Assembly: GCA_964443545.1 (NCBI GenBank)
Contig: CAYUCV010000009.1
Coordinates: forward strand, 1-51,671
Direction: 5' to 3'
From: JBAZKV01 sp964443545
Lineage (GTDB): Bacteria > Margulisbacteria > WOR-1 > JAKLHX01 > JBAZKV01
DNA length: 51,671 nt
Shown here piece by piece: positions 24,031 through 32,651 of this stretch. Every line of letters starts with the position of its first letter. The stretch's first letter is position 1. Below the pieces are notes generated by a model. That model had not been told where the DNA came from. It was given only the letters and a program-made list of their open reading frames with translations, and searched no databases. The position numbers and the translations under genes were made by a program.

Positions 24031-25342
24031 AAACTTCATCAAATCGTTCCTGAACAAATTCTTTATACTGTTTCTTTCTCTAATAGCATCCGTTATTGTT
24101 GCCAGAGCGCTTGGCCCGGAGGGAAAGGGAGTATTTACCATAGCAATCTCTTTTTCCGCGTTCATTATTGTTCTGGCAAATCTGGGAATGACTGATCCGA
24201 TTTGCTATTACACTTCAAGGGATGAATTTCCCAAAAAGATTATGTTTGGCAATTCTGTATTATTTTCCCTTATTGCCGGCTTTGTTTCGGTGGTCCTCGG
24301 CCTTGTCTTTATTTTGCTGTTTTCGGGGGCTTTTTTCCCGGGGATTGAATCGGAATATCTTGTGTTCTCGTTATGCTTCATGCCTTTTCTCCTTCTGATC
24401 CCCAATCTGAATTCAATTTTACTAGGGAAAAAGGATATTAGCACATACAACCTATCCCTTCTCCTTCAAGGCATCCTATACCTGTCATTTATTTCTTTTT
24501 TGCTTCTATACAAAATCTCGGTTTTTAGCGCCCTTGCGGGAAGCGCAATATCATTTTTTGTGACCTCCTCTGCATTATTCATGATTCTCCTAAAAGGATC
24601 CGGAGGCATAGACATAAAACCCGACATTAATTACTTTAGGAAATGTCTTCCTTTCGGAATAAAATCCCATATTTCAAGCATTTTGGCCTTTTTCGTGCTA
24701 AGGTTTCCGATGTTCATGGTAAATTACTATCTTGGCACGCTTTCAACGGGAATATTTTCGGTCTCGCTAGTATTAGCCCAACAGGTCGAGCTCCTGCCGT
24801 ACACAATGAGCCTGATGCTTTTCCCTTCTATTTCAGGCGAAAAAGACGAAGAAAGAAGAAGGGAACTCACGCCTTTTGTTTTTAGAACTGTATTATTTCT
24901 TTTGAGTATCTGCATAATATTCTTAATGGTTGTCAGCAAGCCGCTTATTTCTTTGTTGTATTCAGATAGGTTTTTAGATTCGATATTTCCTTTCCAAATA
25001 CTTCTTCCGGGGATACTCTTTGTTTCCATATGGAGAGTTTTTACTACAGATTTTTCGGCCAGAGGAAAGCCTGAATATACTTTGTTTATCAATATTGTCA
25101 TGGCATTTTTGTGCCTATTACTCAATTCTATTCTTATACCTTGGCTGGGAATTATCGGCGCCTCACTCGCTTTTTCAACATCTTTTTGCATTAGCGGAGT
25201 GTTATCCTTGGTATTATATAAAAAGATTACTAAACTGACTTTCAGGGAATTATTTTTCCCAAATAGACTTGACAGGAGTGTTTGCGAGGATCTTGTTAAT
25301 AGATATGTGCTCAGAAAAAAAAGTCCTTATAATAGCATATAA
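24014..25342 (+). CDS. Wzx-type polysaccharide flippase, first copy
   Basis: A 442-residue membrane protein of the polysaccharide transport (PST/MOP) family, which flips lipid-linked repeat units across the inner membrane. It starts MDAFIKNFIKSFLNKFFILF and shows the family feature VIVARALGPEGKGVFTIA, followed by about a dozen hydrophobic segments. ATG at 24014 has GGGAG eight bases upstream and overlaps the polymerase gene by 17 bases. The region is AT-rich. A second flippase lies at 31422, so two polymers, or an old and a new locus, may be present. Confidence 0.85.
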   Translation: MDAFIKNFIKSFLNKFFILFLSLIASVIVARALGPEGKGVFTIAISFSAFIIVLANLGMTDPICYYTSRDEFPKKIMFGNSVLFSLIAGFVSVVLGLVFILLFSGAFFPGIESEYLVFSLCFMPFLLLIPNLNSILLGKKDISTYNLSLLLQGILYLSFISFLLLYKISVFSALAGSAISFFVTSSALFMILLKGSGGIDIKPDINYFRKCLPFGIKSHISSILAFFVLRFPMFMVNYYLGTLSTGIFSVSLVLAQQVELLPYTMSLMLFPSISGEKDEERRRELTPFVFRTVLFLLSICIIFLMVVSKPLISLLYSDRFLDSIFPFQILLPGILFVSIWRVFTTDFSARGKPEYTLFINIVMAFLCLLLNSILIPWLGIIGASLAFSTSFCISGVLSLVLYKKITKLTFRELFFPNRLDRSVCEDLVNRYVLRKKSPYNSI

Positions 25343-26594
25343 TTTTCCTCCGGAAAACAGCGCGATGGCGCTTCAGGTATTCAGACGCTTGAAGCATCTG
25401 AGCACATTTGGATGGAATCCAACACTATTGACAAGATCTTTGAATGGGCCCATTGCGGCAGAGGGTTTTCCGGCTCATGGCAAATCTGAAATCAGGACTA
25501 TAAGGATAAAGGGGTTTGATTATGTAGCTTCCTACACTTTTTTGAAGAGATTCCACCTTCATAAGTTGCTATCTTTGTTTATAAAGCTTTTCGCCATCCC
25601 GGATGACCGTATTTTTTGGGCAAGAAAAGTCTACTGCTATTTTAAAAAGCATCTTGCCAAAGAAAACTTTGACATTGTGTATTCTGTTTTCAGGCCGGGA
25701 TCTTCTGTATTGGCGGGGAAATGGATATCATTCCTTATAAAGAAACCATTGATAATAGACTTTTTTGATGAGTGGGCAAGCAATCCTTACAACAAAACCA
25801 ACATATTTGATATGATCAAACAGCCCGTATACGCTCTTTACGAGAACAAATGCGTGCGAACAGCCTCTGCAATAATAGTGTCCAACGAATGTGTAAGAAA
25901 ATTATTTTTGTCCAGATATCCGGAAGAGCCGCCAAGCAAATTTGTGATTATTCCAAACACCTATGATGAGGACGAAAAATTCAATACTAACATCTTTAAT
26001 GTTTGCTCGTACAAAAGGATGAAAGTATTTGCGCTCGGCTCTTTTTATGAATACAGAAGTCCAAGGCCTTTTCTTGAATCGCTGGCAAAAATGGCGGACA
26101 AAGATCTGGTGGAATTAACTTTTGCCGGATATAATGGCGAAAAAGACATTATAAACTTTATTAAATCGTCTTCGTTAAGCGGGTCCGTCAAGTTCGCCTC
26201 TCCAATAACCCGAAAAGGAATTTTGCGCGCACTGGCTTCTGCCGACCTGCTTTTATTGATGGTTCCCTCTTATCCGGGCGCAGAAAGAGAAAACCCGTCC
26301 AAACTGATAGAATACCTTTCGTCGGGAAGGCCTATTCTTGCCCTGGCGCCAGTCAATAGCATTCCTCATAAAATTATCAAAGATACTGGCTCAGGGTATT
26401 TTGCGGACATATCCGACAGCACTGCGGTATGTGATACCCTTAAACATCTTATCGCTCTTTGGAAAGAGGGCTCTCTTAAAACCCATAGGAAAGAAGACGA
26501 AATAGCAAAATATTCGTCGCTGCGCGCGGCAGAACAAGTGGTCGCCGTCCTTGATGGTGTTTGTGCAAATGAACCGAAAAATGGCAAATACTAA
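25305..26594 (+). CDS. glycosyltransferase, GT4-like
   Basis: A GT-B fold protein of about 429 residues. The N-terminus VLIIAYNFPPENSAMALQVFR, a central IIDFFDEWASNPYN, and the C-terminal nucleotide-sugar site ENPSKLIEYLSSGRPILALAP resemble GT4-type enzymes that add a sugar to lipid-linked oligosaccharides on the cytoplasmic side. Donor and acceptor cannot be read. The start is uncertain: ATG at 25305 lies inside the end of the flippase gene and its nearest purine-rich motif (GAGGA) is 14 bases away. It belongs to the AT-rich segment of the locus. Confidence 0.75.
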   Translation: MCSEKKVLIIAYNFPPENSAMALQVFRRLKHLSTFGWNPTLLTRSLNGPIAAEGFPAHGKSEIRTIRIKGFDYVASYTFLKRFHLHKLLSLFIKLFAIPDDRIFWARKVYCYFKKHLAKENFDIVYSVFRPGSSVLAGKWISFLIKKPLIIDFFDEWASNPYNKTNIFDMIKQPVYALYENKCVRTASAIIVSNECVRKLFLSRYPEEPPSKFVIIPNTYDEDEKFNTNIFNVCSYKRMKVFALGSFYEYRSPRPFLESLAKMADKDLVELTFAGYNGEKDIINFIKSSSLSGSVKFASPITRKGILRALASADLLLLMVPSYPGAERENPSKLIEYLSSGRPILALAPVNSIPHKIIKDTGSGYFADISDSTAVCDTLKHLIALWKEGSLKTHRKEDEIAKYSSLRAAEQVVAVLDGVCANEPKNGKY

Positions 26595-27822
26595 AAGACA
26601 CAACATTCTCGTCCTGACCGCTTTATATCCGGATCAAACTGATCCTGCATTTGGCATATTTATCCATGAGCAGATAAAAAACATAAAAGACAAAGAAAAT
26701 TTCGATTTTGTTGTGATATCCCCAAGACCGTTTTGTCCTTTCCCCTTAAATTTGATAAAGAAGAAATGGGCTGCTTATTCAAAGATAAAACCCCAAGATA
26801 CAATTGACGGCATTTCAGTATATTATCCCAGATATTTGCGCTTTCCCGGAAAACATTTTCATGCACTTTCGGCCATGAGCATGTATATTTTCTGCTTTTT
26901 TACCATAAGAAAAGCTATCAAATCATTTGATCCGCTAATAATCCATGCCCACGAGGTAACTCCTGCGGGTTTATTGGGATGTTTTATTAAAATGATATTT
27001 AAAATTCCTCTCGTTTGTACTTTACTCGGCTCAGATATCAACTCTTATCCTTATTACAACAAGATTTCATTTGCTACCACAAAAATTGCACTTAATTGTT
27101 GTGATGTTGTAATTTCGATCAGTCAATCCCTTGCATCAAATGCCAGACATATTGCAAATAATATAAAGAGCTTAGTTGTGGTGCGCAACGGTATTGACAC
27201 GGAGAAGTTCCGCTATGTCCCCGATAAAGGAAACGCTTTGCGAAATTCTGTAAATATCAAGCCTAAAGACAGGGTTATTTTGTTTGTCGGACATTTGATC
27301 AAACCCAAAGGAGTATACGAGCTTATTGAGGCTTTCTGCACCCTAAACCGGGAGTTTAATGACATATTTTTGTTTGTGGTTGGATTTGGAATTGAAGAAT
27401 CTTCCTTAAAAACCTTGGTTAAGAGCCGCGGCTTGGAGAACAAAGTATTTTTTTGGGGGAATCAAAAACATGATGAACTGCCGAAGTTTTATTCGTCATC
27501 GGATATCTTTGTCCTGCCAAGCCATAGCGAAAGCCTTTCCACGGTTGTGGCAGAGGCCCTTGCCTGTGAAAAGCCTGCCGTTGCCTCAAATGTGGGGGGA
27601 ATTCCCGAAATAATCAAGAACGGTTATAATGGGCTTCTGGTGGAAAAAGAAAATCCTGAAATTTTGGCCGGCGCTGTCAAAACGCTGTTAGAAAACGAGG
27701 AGAGCAGAAAATTGATGGGAAAAAATGGCAGACAAACCATTATCGAGTACTTTTCCGAAAAAACAAATAAAGATAGAGTAACCAAGATCTATAGGAATAT
27801 CATGGGGGCAAATTCAATTTAA
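26581..27822 (+). CDS. glycosyltransferase family 4
   Basis: A 413-residue GT4 enzyme. It shows LTALYPDQTDPAFGIFIHEQ, HAHEVTPAGLLG, the donor-binding ILFVGHLIKPKGVYELIEAF and the EX7E-type motif SHSESLSTVVAEALACEKPAVASNVGGIPEII. It should transfer a sugar with retention of configuration onto the glycan repeat unit. Start choice is between ATG 26569 and 26581, neither with a clear ribosome-binding site; overlap with the preceding gene suggests coupling. AT-rich like its neighbours. Confidence 0.85.
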   Translation: MANTKRHNILVLTALYPDQTDPAFGIFIHEQIKNIKDKENFDFVVISPRPFCPFPLNLIKKKWAAYSKIKPQDTIDGISVYYPRYLRFPGKHFHALSAMSMYIFCFFTIRKAIKSFDPLIIHAHEVTPAGLLGCFIKMIFKIPLVCTLLGSDINSYPYYNKISFATTKIALNCCDVVISISQSLASNARHIANNIKSLVVVRNGIDTEKFRYVPDKGNALRNSVNIKPKDRVILFVGHLIKPKGVYELIEAFCTLNREFNDIFLFVVGFGIEESSLKTLVKSRGLENKVFFWGNQKHDELPKFYSSSDIFVLPSHSESLSTVVAEALACEKPAVASNVGGIPEIIKNGYNGLLVEKENPEILAGAVKTLLENEESRKLMGKNGRQTIIEYFSEKTNKDRVTKIYRNIMGANSI

Positions 27823-27824
27823 TT

Positions 27825-28826
27825 ATGCTTAATGAAGAAGCGCACAAAGTCTGTATCATAACTACCGCACATCCTGTTTTTGACAGAAGGGTGTTCCATA
27901 AGCAGGCCCGCACTCTGGCAGATGCCGGCTTTGATGTCAGCCTGATCGCTCAACACGATAAAGACGAGACGGTAAGCGGGGTCAAAATATTATCCATCCC
28001 AAAAACCTCTAGCCGGCTTTTAAGAAAACTGTTCTGGGGGTGGTTCGCTCTTAAACGCGCTTTCCGCCATGATTTTGATTCCTATCATTTCCATGACCCG
28101 GAATTAATGCCCTGGATGGTTTTGCTTAAAACACTCAAAATGAAACCCGTAATAATCGACATCCACGAGCTCTATTCGGATGTGCTGATAAGAAGTTCGG
28201 TCATTAAACGCCTTCCTCCTCGGGCTCAAAAAATATTCTCCTGGATCTATCTCCTTGCGGAAAAATTAATGGTGGCATTTTTCGACCGGATAATCGTGAC
28301 CACTGAAGTAGCAAAAAAAAGGTATCCGACCGATAAAACCTTTGTCATCTCAAACTATCCTAGACTTGATTATTTGGCTGATGCTACAGCACCCGACCGC
28401 ACCGGCAGTACAAAGATCGCAATCTATGCCGGGTCTCTGGATGATATCTATGGGGGACAAATGTTGCTGAGATCTTTGTGTTATATTGATGCCAAGAAAG
28501 ACCTCAAACTTAAGCTGATTGGGAAGCCTCTGGGTGGCGGGGAGTTCATCATCCCGGAAGATCCCGATATAAAGGACCGTGTCGAGCTGATAGACTGGCT
28601 GCCTCACGAGCAGGTGGCAAAGTACCTGTTAACGGCAGATATCGCTCTTTGCTGCCCTCCCCCATTGCCAATGAACCTGCATATGGGCTCTAACAAAATG
28701 TACGAATACATGGCTGCCGGGTTGCCTATGGTGGTCTCCAACTTTCCGCTCTGTGCGAAACCGATAAGGACGTCCTTTCCAGATACAAGCGGGAATATCC
28801 CGACATCGAATGCTGCAGCTCTTTAA
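27825..28826 (+). pseudogene. glycosyltransferase, chimeric: C-terminus replaced at repeat boundary
   Basis: The frame starts MLNEEAHKVCIITTAHPVFD and is identical to the gene at 34032 from residue 13 to residue 309, including the donor-site motif GSNKMYEYMAAGLPMVVSNFP. After NFPL the sequence leaves the repeat and continues out of frame through the start of the next gene (CAKPIRTSFPDTSG and so on), ending early. About 70 C-terminal residues of the normal protein are missing. The 893-bp match to the second copy is exact, so this is either a recent gene conversion or duplication, or an assembly chimera. The first dozen residues are distinct from copy two and look native, implying that this locus once had its own related glycosyltransferase. 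Confidence 0.75.
27861..28753 (+). repeat. 893-bp perfect direct repeat, copy 1
   Basis: Identical base for base to 34071-34963 (offset 6210) as far as I can compare line by line. Flanks differ immediately on both sides. It covers most of a glycosyltransferase gene and ends inside a Gfo/Idh gene. Confidence 0.95.
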
Positions 28827-29641
28827 AAGCGCTGCTGGGATCAAAAAACATATCCGCCGTAGTAATAGCGGCGCCCACGGCCAAGCACTACGAACTTACA
28901 AAAATGGCCCTTGAGCAAGGTAAAGATGTTTATGTTGAAAAACCTCTGGCGCTAAAAGCCTTGGAAGGCCGCGAACTGGTGGAACTGGCCCGCAGGAACA
29001 AAAAGGTCCTGATGGTCGGACACATACTCCAATACCATCCCGCTGTAAAAAAATTAAAGGAGCTGATCCAGGGCGGCCAAATGGGCAAGATCCAATATAT
29101 TTATTCCAACCGGCTCAATATAGGGAAATTAAGGACCGAGGAGGATATACTTCTGAGTTTTGCGCCGCACGACATTTCGGTTATCCTTTCCATTGTGGGG
29201 GAAGAACCGTTAGAAATCAGCGCTTCCGGAGGGGACTATCTCAACCGCGGCATCTACGACACGACCCTTACTTCCATGTCTTTTAAGGAGGGGATAAGGT
29301 CCCATGTTTTTGTAAGCTGGCTTCATCCTTTCAAAGAACAAAAACTTGTGATAGTTGGCTCCCGGGCAATGGCTGTATTTGACGACCTTGCAGCGGACAA
29401 GCTTAAGATCTACCGGCACACCATTGAATGGGCTAACGGGAAAGAACCTATAGCCCACAAGGCCGATTTTGAAAAAGTTGCTTTGGAAGAAGGGGAACCG
29501 TTAAAGCTCGAGTTAACTCATTTTCTCGAGCGCCTTAAAGACAGAAAGCCGCCGCTGACCGACGGCTCCGAAGGGCTCAGGGTGCTTAAGGTCATAGAAT
29601 CGGCTCATAGGTCGCTTAATGAGCATGAAAAGGAGGTCTGA
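28754..29641 (+). pseudogene. Gfo/Idh/MocA oxidoreductase (WbpB/WlbA-like), 5' end lost at repeat junction
   Basis: The frame is open from the repeat boundary: CETDKDVLSRYKREYPDI, then SAVVIAAPTAKHYELTKMALEQGKDVYVEKPLAL, the family signature with the EKP motif, and a full C-terminal domain (GHILQYHPAVKKLKEL, APHDISVILSI). The N-terminal Rossmann loop GxGxxG and roughly the first 30 residues are missing because the 893-bp repeat replaces them. The first ATG is at 28904, too late for a working enzyme. The family includes UDP-GlcNAcA 3-dehydrogenases, and the next two genes match the WbpD and WbpE steps, so the original role was probably oxidation at C3 of a UDP-acetamido sugar. Confidence 0.8.
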
Positions 29642-29643
29642 CC

Positions 29644-30231
29644 ATGGCCAAAGATTATTTTGCGCATGACAGCGTTTACATTGACAAAGATGTCAAGATA
29701 GGGAAAGGAACAAAGATCTGGCATTTTTCGCATATTCTTTCAGGCACCGTCATAGGCGAGAACTGCGTCCTTGGGCAGAACGTGATGGCCGGACCCGGTG
29801 TAAAGATCGGCAACCGCGTTAAGGTGCAGAACAATGTAAGCATATACAAGGATGTTGAGCTTGAAGACGATGTTTTTTGTGCCCCCTCAATGGTCTTTAC
29901 AAATGTTATTAATCCCAGGGCTTTTATCGAGAGAAAAGACGAGTTCAGAAATACGCTTGTTAAAAAGGGGGCAACCATAGGAGCAAATGCGACCGTGATC
30001 TGCGGGCATACTGTGGGAAGGTACGCTCTTGTAGCCGCAGGGGCTGTTGTCACAAAAGATGTTCCTGATCACGGGCTTGTCGCGGGAGTTCCGGCCAAAC
30101 AGATCGGCTGGGTATGCAAATGCGGTGTTACTCTCAAGGACTTTGACAAGGACCAAAGAGCTGTCTGCCCCGCCTGCAAAAATGAATATATGTTCACATG
30201 CGGCATGCTCAAGCCCGTTAAGGAGAATTGA
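29644..30231 (+). CDS. hexapeptide N-acetyltransferase, WbpD/WlbB-like
   Basis: A 195-residue left-handed beta-helix acyltransferase (GTVIGENCVLGQNVMAGPGVKIG, ATIGANATVICGHTVGRYALVAAGAVVTKDVPDHGLVAGVPAKQIGW) with a C-terminal zinc-ribbon-like tail CKCGVTL...CPACKNEY, as in WbpD-type enzymes that acetylate the 3-amino group of UDP-2-acetamido-3-amino sugars. GGAGG lies upstream of the ATG. It sits between the Gfo/Idh dehydrogenase and the aminotransferase, matching the wbpB-wbpD-wbpE set. Its TGA overlaps the next ATG. Confidence 0.88.
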   Translation: MAKDYFAHDSVYIDKDVKIGKGTKIWHFSHILSGTVIGENCVLGQNVMAGPGVKIGNRVKVQNNVSIYKDVELEDDVFCAPSMVFTNVINPRAFIERKDEFRNTLVKKGATIGANATVICGHTVGRYALVAAGAVVTKDVPDHGLVAGVPAKQIGWVCKCGVTLKDFDKDQRAVCPACKNEYMFTCGMLKPVKEN

Positions 30232-31373
30232 TGAAACAAATAGAGATGCTTGATCTGCCGGCTCAGTATGAATATATGAAAAGGGACATAGACCTTGCTG
30301 TCGCCGACTGCCTGAAAGAACAAAAATGGATACTTGGCCCGCAGGTTAAAGAACTGGAAGACCGCATCTCTTCTTATCTTGGGGTTAAACACTGCATTGG
30401 AACTTCAAGCGGAACTGACGCCCTGGTATTGTGCCTGCGGGCTTTTGCCTTGATCAGAAAGAATAAAGAGTATTTTGATAAAAGAGATGAGATAATTACT
30501 ACTCCCTTTACTTTTACCGCTACGGGAGACGCCATTCTTAGATCAGGGGCAACGCCTGTTTTTGTTGATATAGAGCCGGACACGTTCAATATCGACACAA
30601 AAAAGATCGAGGAATATCTTAATTGCGCATCATCAAATGTAGCAGGCATAATCCCTGTTCACCTTTACGGCCAACCGTGCAAGATGGACAGAATACAGGA
30701 GATCGCAAAAAAATACGGTCTTTTTGTTCTTGAGGACGCTGCACAGGCGTTTGGCGCGGAATACGGAGGAAAAAAAGCCGGCTCCATCGGAGATGCCGGG
30801 GCTCTGAGCTTTTTCCCGTCAAAGAACCTGGGCGGCTTTGGGGACGGCGGGATGGTATCCACCAATGACAGCGGCCTTGCCGAACTGGTGCGGCGGCTTC
30901 TAAAGCACGGGGGAAAAGACAAATACAATGTCGATCACATAGGCTACAACGCCAGGCTTGACACCTTGCAAGCTGCCATATTACTTGCAAAGTTCAAGTA
31001 TATCGACGAATTCAATGACAAAAGAAGGGCCCTTGCATCTGTGTATAATACAGGCCTTGCCGGACAAGACCCTGTAGTGATCCCAAAAGAAATAGAGAAC
31101 ATCAAACATGTTTACCATCAATACACGGTAAGAGTCCCGAACGGAAAAAGGCAGCAGGTGCAGGAGAGGCTAAGAGAGAACGGCATATCCACAATGGTCT
31201 ATTATCCCGTGGCTCTGCACAAAATGAAGGTCTTTGCCGGCAGAAGCATTCTTCATGGGGCTCTTGAGGAGGCGGAAAGGGCCTGTGAAGAAGTCTTAAG
31301 TTTGCCGATCGAGCCGCTAATGGGAAATAGTGAGACAAAAAAGATACTAACCCTAATCCTGAAAATTATTTGA
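30231..31373 (+). CDS. DegT/DnrJ/EryC1 sugar aminotransferase, WbpE-like
   Basis: A 380-residue PLP aminotransferase. It starts MKQIEMLDLPAQYEYMKRDIDLAV, shows CIGTSSGTDALVLCLRAF, VLEDAAQAFGAEYGGKKAGSIGDAGALSFFPSKNLGGFGDGG with the PLP lysine at residue 198, and YNARLDTLQAAILLAKF. It should convert a 3-keto UDP-sugar to the 3-amino form using glutamate, between the Gfo/Idh and acetyltransferase steps. ATG at 30231 has AAGGAG five bases upstream; a TTG one codon earlier is less likely. It closes this gene set; a new promoter follows. Confidence 0.9.
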   Translation: MKQIEMLDLPAQYEYMKRDIDLAVADCLKEQKWILGPQVKELEDRISSYLGVKHCIGTSSGTDALVLCLRAFALIRKNKEYFDKRDEIITTPFTFTATGDAILRSGATPVFVDIEPDTFNIDTKKIEEYLNCASSNVAGIIPVHLYGQPCKMDRIQEIAKKYGLFVLEDAAQAFGAEYGGKKAGSIGDAGALSFFPSKNLGGFGDGGMVSTNDSGLAELVRRLLKHGGKDKYNVDHIGYNARLDTLQAAILLAKFKYIDEFNDKRRALASVYNTGLAGQDPVVIPKEIENIKHVYHQYTVRVPNGKRQQVQERLRENGISTMVYYPVALHKMKVFAGRSILHGALEEAERACEEVLSLPIEPLMGNSETKKILTLILKII

Positions 31374-31384
31374 GCGATGAGTTT

Positions 31385-31413
31385 TTGCGGTACCTGGCTT
31401 TTTTGTGTATAAT
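31385..31413 (+). promoter_or_regulatory. promoter of second flippase gene (leaderless)
   Basis: TTGCGG (31385-31390), 17 bases, TATAAT (31408-31413). ATG at 31422 is eight bases beyond the -10 box and has no ribosome-binding site, the same layout as rpsF and the sulfur-carrier gene. Confidence 0.6.
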
Positions 31414-31421
31414 CTAATCGA

Positions 31422-32651
31422 ATGAAAAAAGATCTGGCTACCACCGGTCTTTCCCAAGCCTTTGTCCTGCTTAGCATCTTTGCTTGTTATAAGCTGGCCA
31501 TACTTATTTTGGGTGATACGGGGTTTTCGGAATATGCTATATCCAGAAGGGTGATTGCCCTGCTTCAGCCCTTGATTCTGCTTGGCCTGGGAGTTGGGGT
31601 CCCAAGGTATATAGCCCATGAAGCTGTCAGCAGCAAGGAAGACAGATCGGGCTCATATTTCTTGTCCGCACTTATAATAGTCTTGATCGTCTCTGCGGCA
31701 TTTGTTTCTGCGGCCTCTTTTCTGCCGCATAGCTTTGCCGGTCTTATGTTCGGGGATCAAAAATATTCGGGGTTGTCGGTACCAATAAGCCTGATATTGT
31801 TAGGCAATGCTTTAACAGCTCTTTGTTACGCCTATTATAGGGGAAAGATCTCGTTTTTTAAGGCAAATTTCATTGCGATCATTAATATGGGCATAATACC
31901 TCTGGCCTCATTCTTTATGAATAATAGTCTTGCGGACATTCTTATGTTCAACGGTCTGGCAGGCATACTATTTTCTGTTCTCTATATTTTCTTTATTCTA
32001 GCGGGGTCGGGATCGGACTTTTCCGGGCTTATAACTTCAACAAAAGCCCTTCTTGTTTTTGGCACGCAAAGGGTCCCGGGGGAATTGGGAATGGCAGCCA
32101 TGCTTTCTCTGCCGGCACTTATCGCTCTGCATAACCTGGGGATAGAAAAAGCCGGCTACATAGCCTTTGGAGTCTCCATAATAAACGCGGTCGGCCAAAT
32201 ATTCAGTCCTATCGGCCTCGTTTTTTTGCCGATCGCAAGCAGATTGTTCGCAGGCGGGCAAAAGGACCTGCTAAAAAAGTACTCCGGGAAGATGATCCTG
32301 CTTTCTTTATGCGTAAGCGCGATACTTTTGGCTGGCTATCTCTTGTTCGGCAAGATCGCTTTGCGGCACTACATGGGAAATGATATTCCTGACCTTTATC
32401 TGGCAGTTTTAGCGGCTCTGGTCTCGGGCTTTGGTTATTCTGTATTTGCTTCTTTGAGAAGTTTTATTGATGCTTTGTGCGTTAATGCTGTCAACACTGT
32501 CAATATTTTGTTATGCCTGGCGCTTTTTTCTGCGATTTCCATGTTCACAAAGACCTATCTTCTGATCTTGCTCAATTTTTCGTTCTCGCTTTCTTTATTG
32601 GGAGCGTTATCAATAATATCGGTTTCGCTGTTGGCCAGGGATAAAAAATGA
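31422..32651 (+). CDS. Wzx-type polysaccharide flippase, second copy
   Basis: A 409-residue multi-spanning protein resembling polysaccharide flippases: an N-terminal amphipathic start MKKDLATTGLSQAFVLLSIFACYKLAILILGDTGFSEYAI, then about twelve hydrophobic segments. It differs from the flippase at 24014 in sequence and is less AT-rich. It is the first gene after its own promoter and overlaps the following polymerase gene by ATGA, so the pair is likely made together. Confidence 0.78.
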   Translation: MKKDLATTGLSQAFVLLSIFACYKLAILILGDTGFSEYAISRRVIALLQPLILLGLGVGVPRYIAHEAVSSKEDRSGSYFLSALIIVLIVSAAFVSAASFLPHSFAGLMFGDQKYSGLSVPISLILLGNALTALCYAYYRGKISFFKANFIAIINMGIIPLASFFMNNSLADILMFNGLAGILFSVLYIFFILAGSGSDFSGLITSTKALLVFGTQRVPGELGMAAMLSLPALIALHNLGIEKAGYIAFGVSIINAVGQIFSPIGLVFLPIASRLFAGGQKDLLKKYSGKMILLSLCVSAILLAGYLLFGKIALRHYMGNDIPDLYLAVLAALVSGFGYSVFASLRSFIDALCVNAVNTVNILLCLALFSAISMFTKTYLLILLNFSFSLSLLGALSIISVSLLARDKK

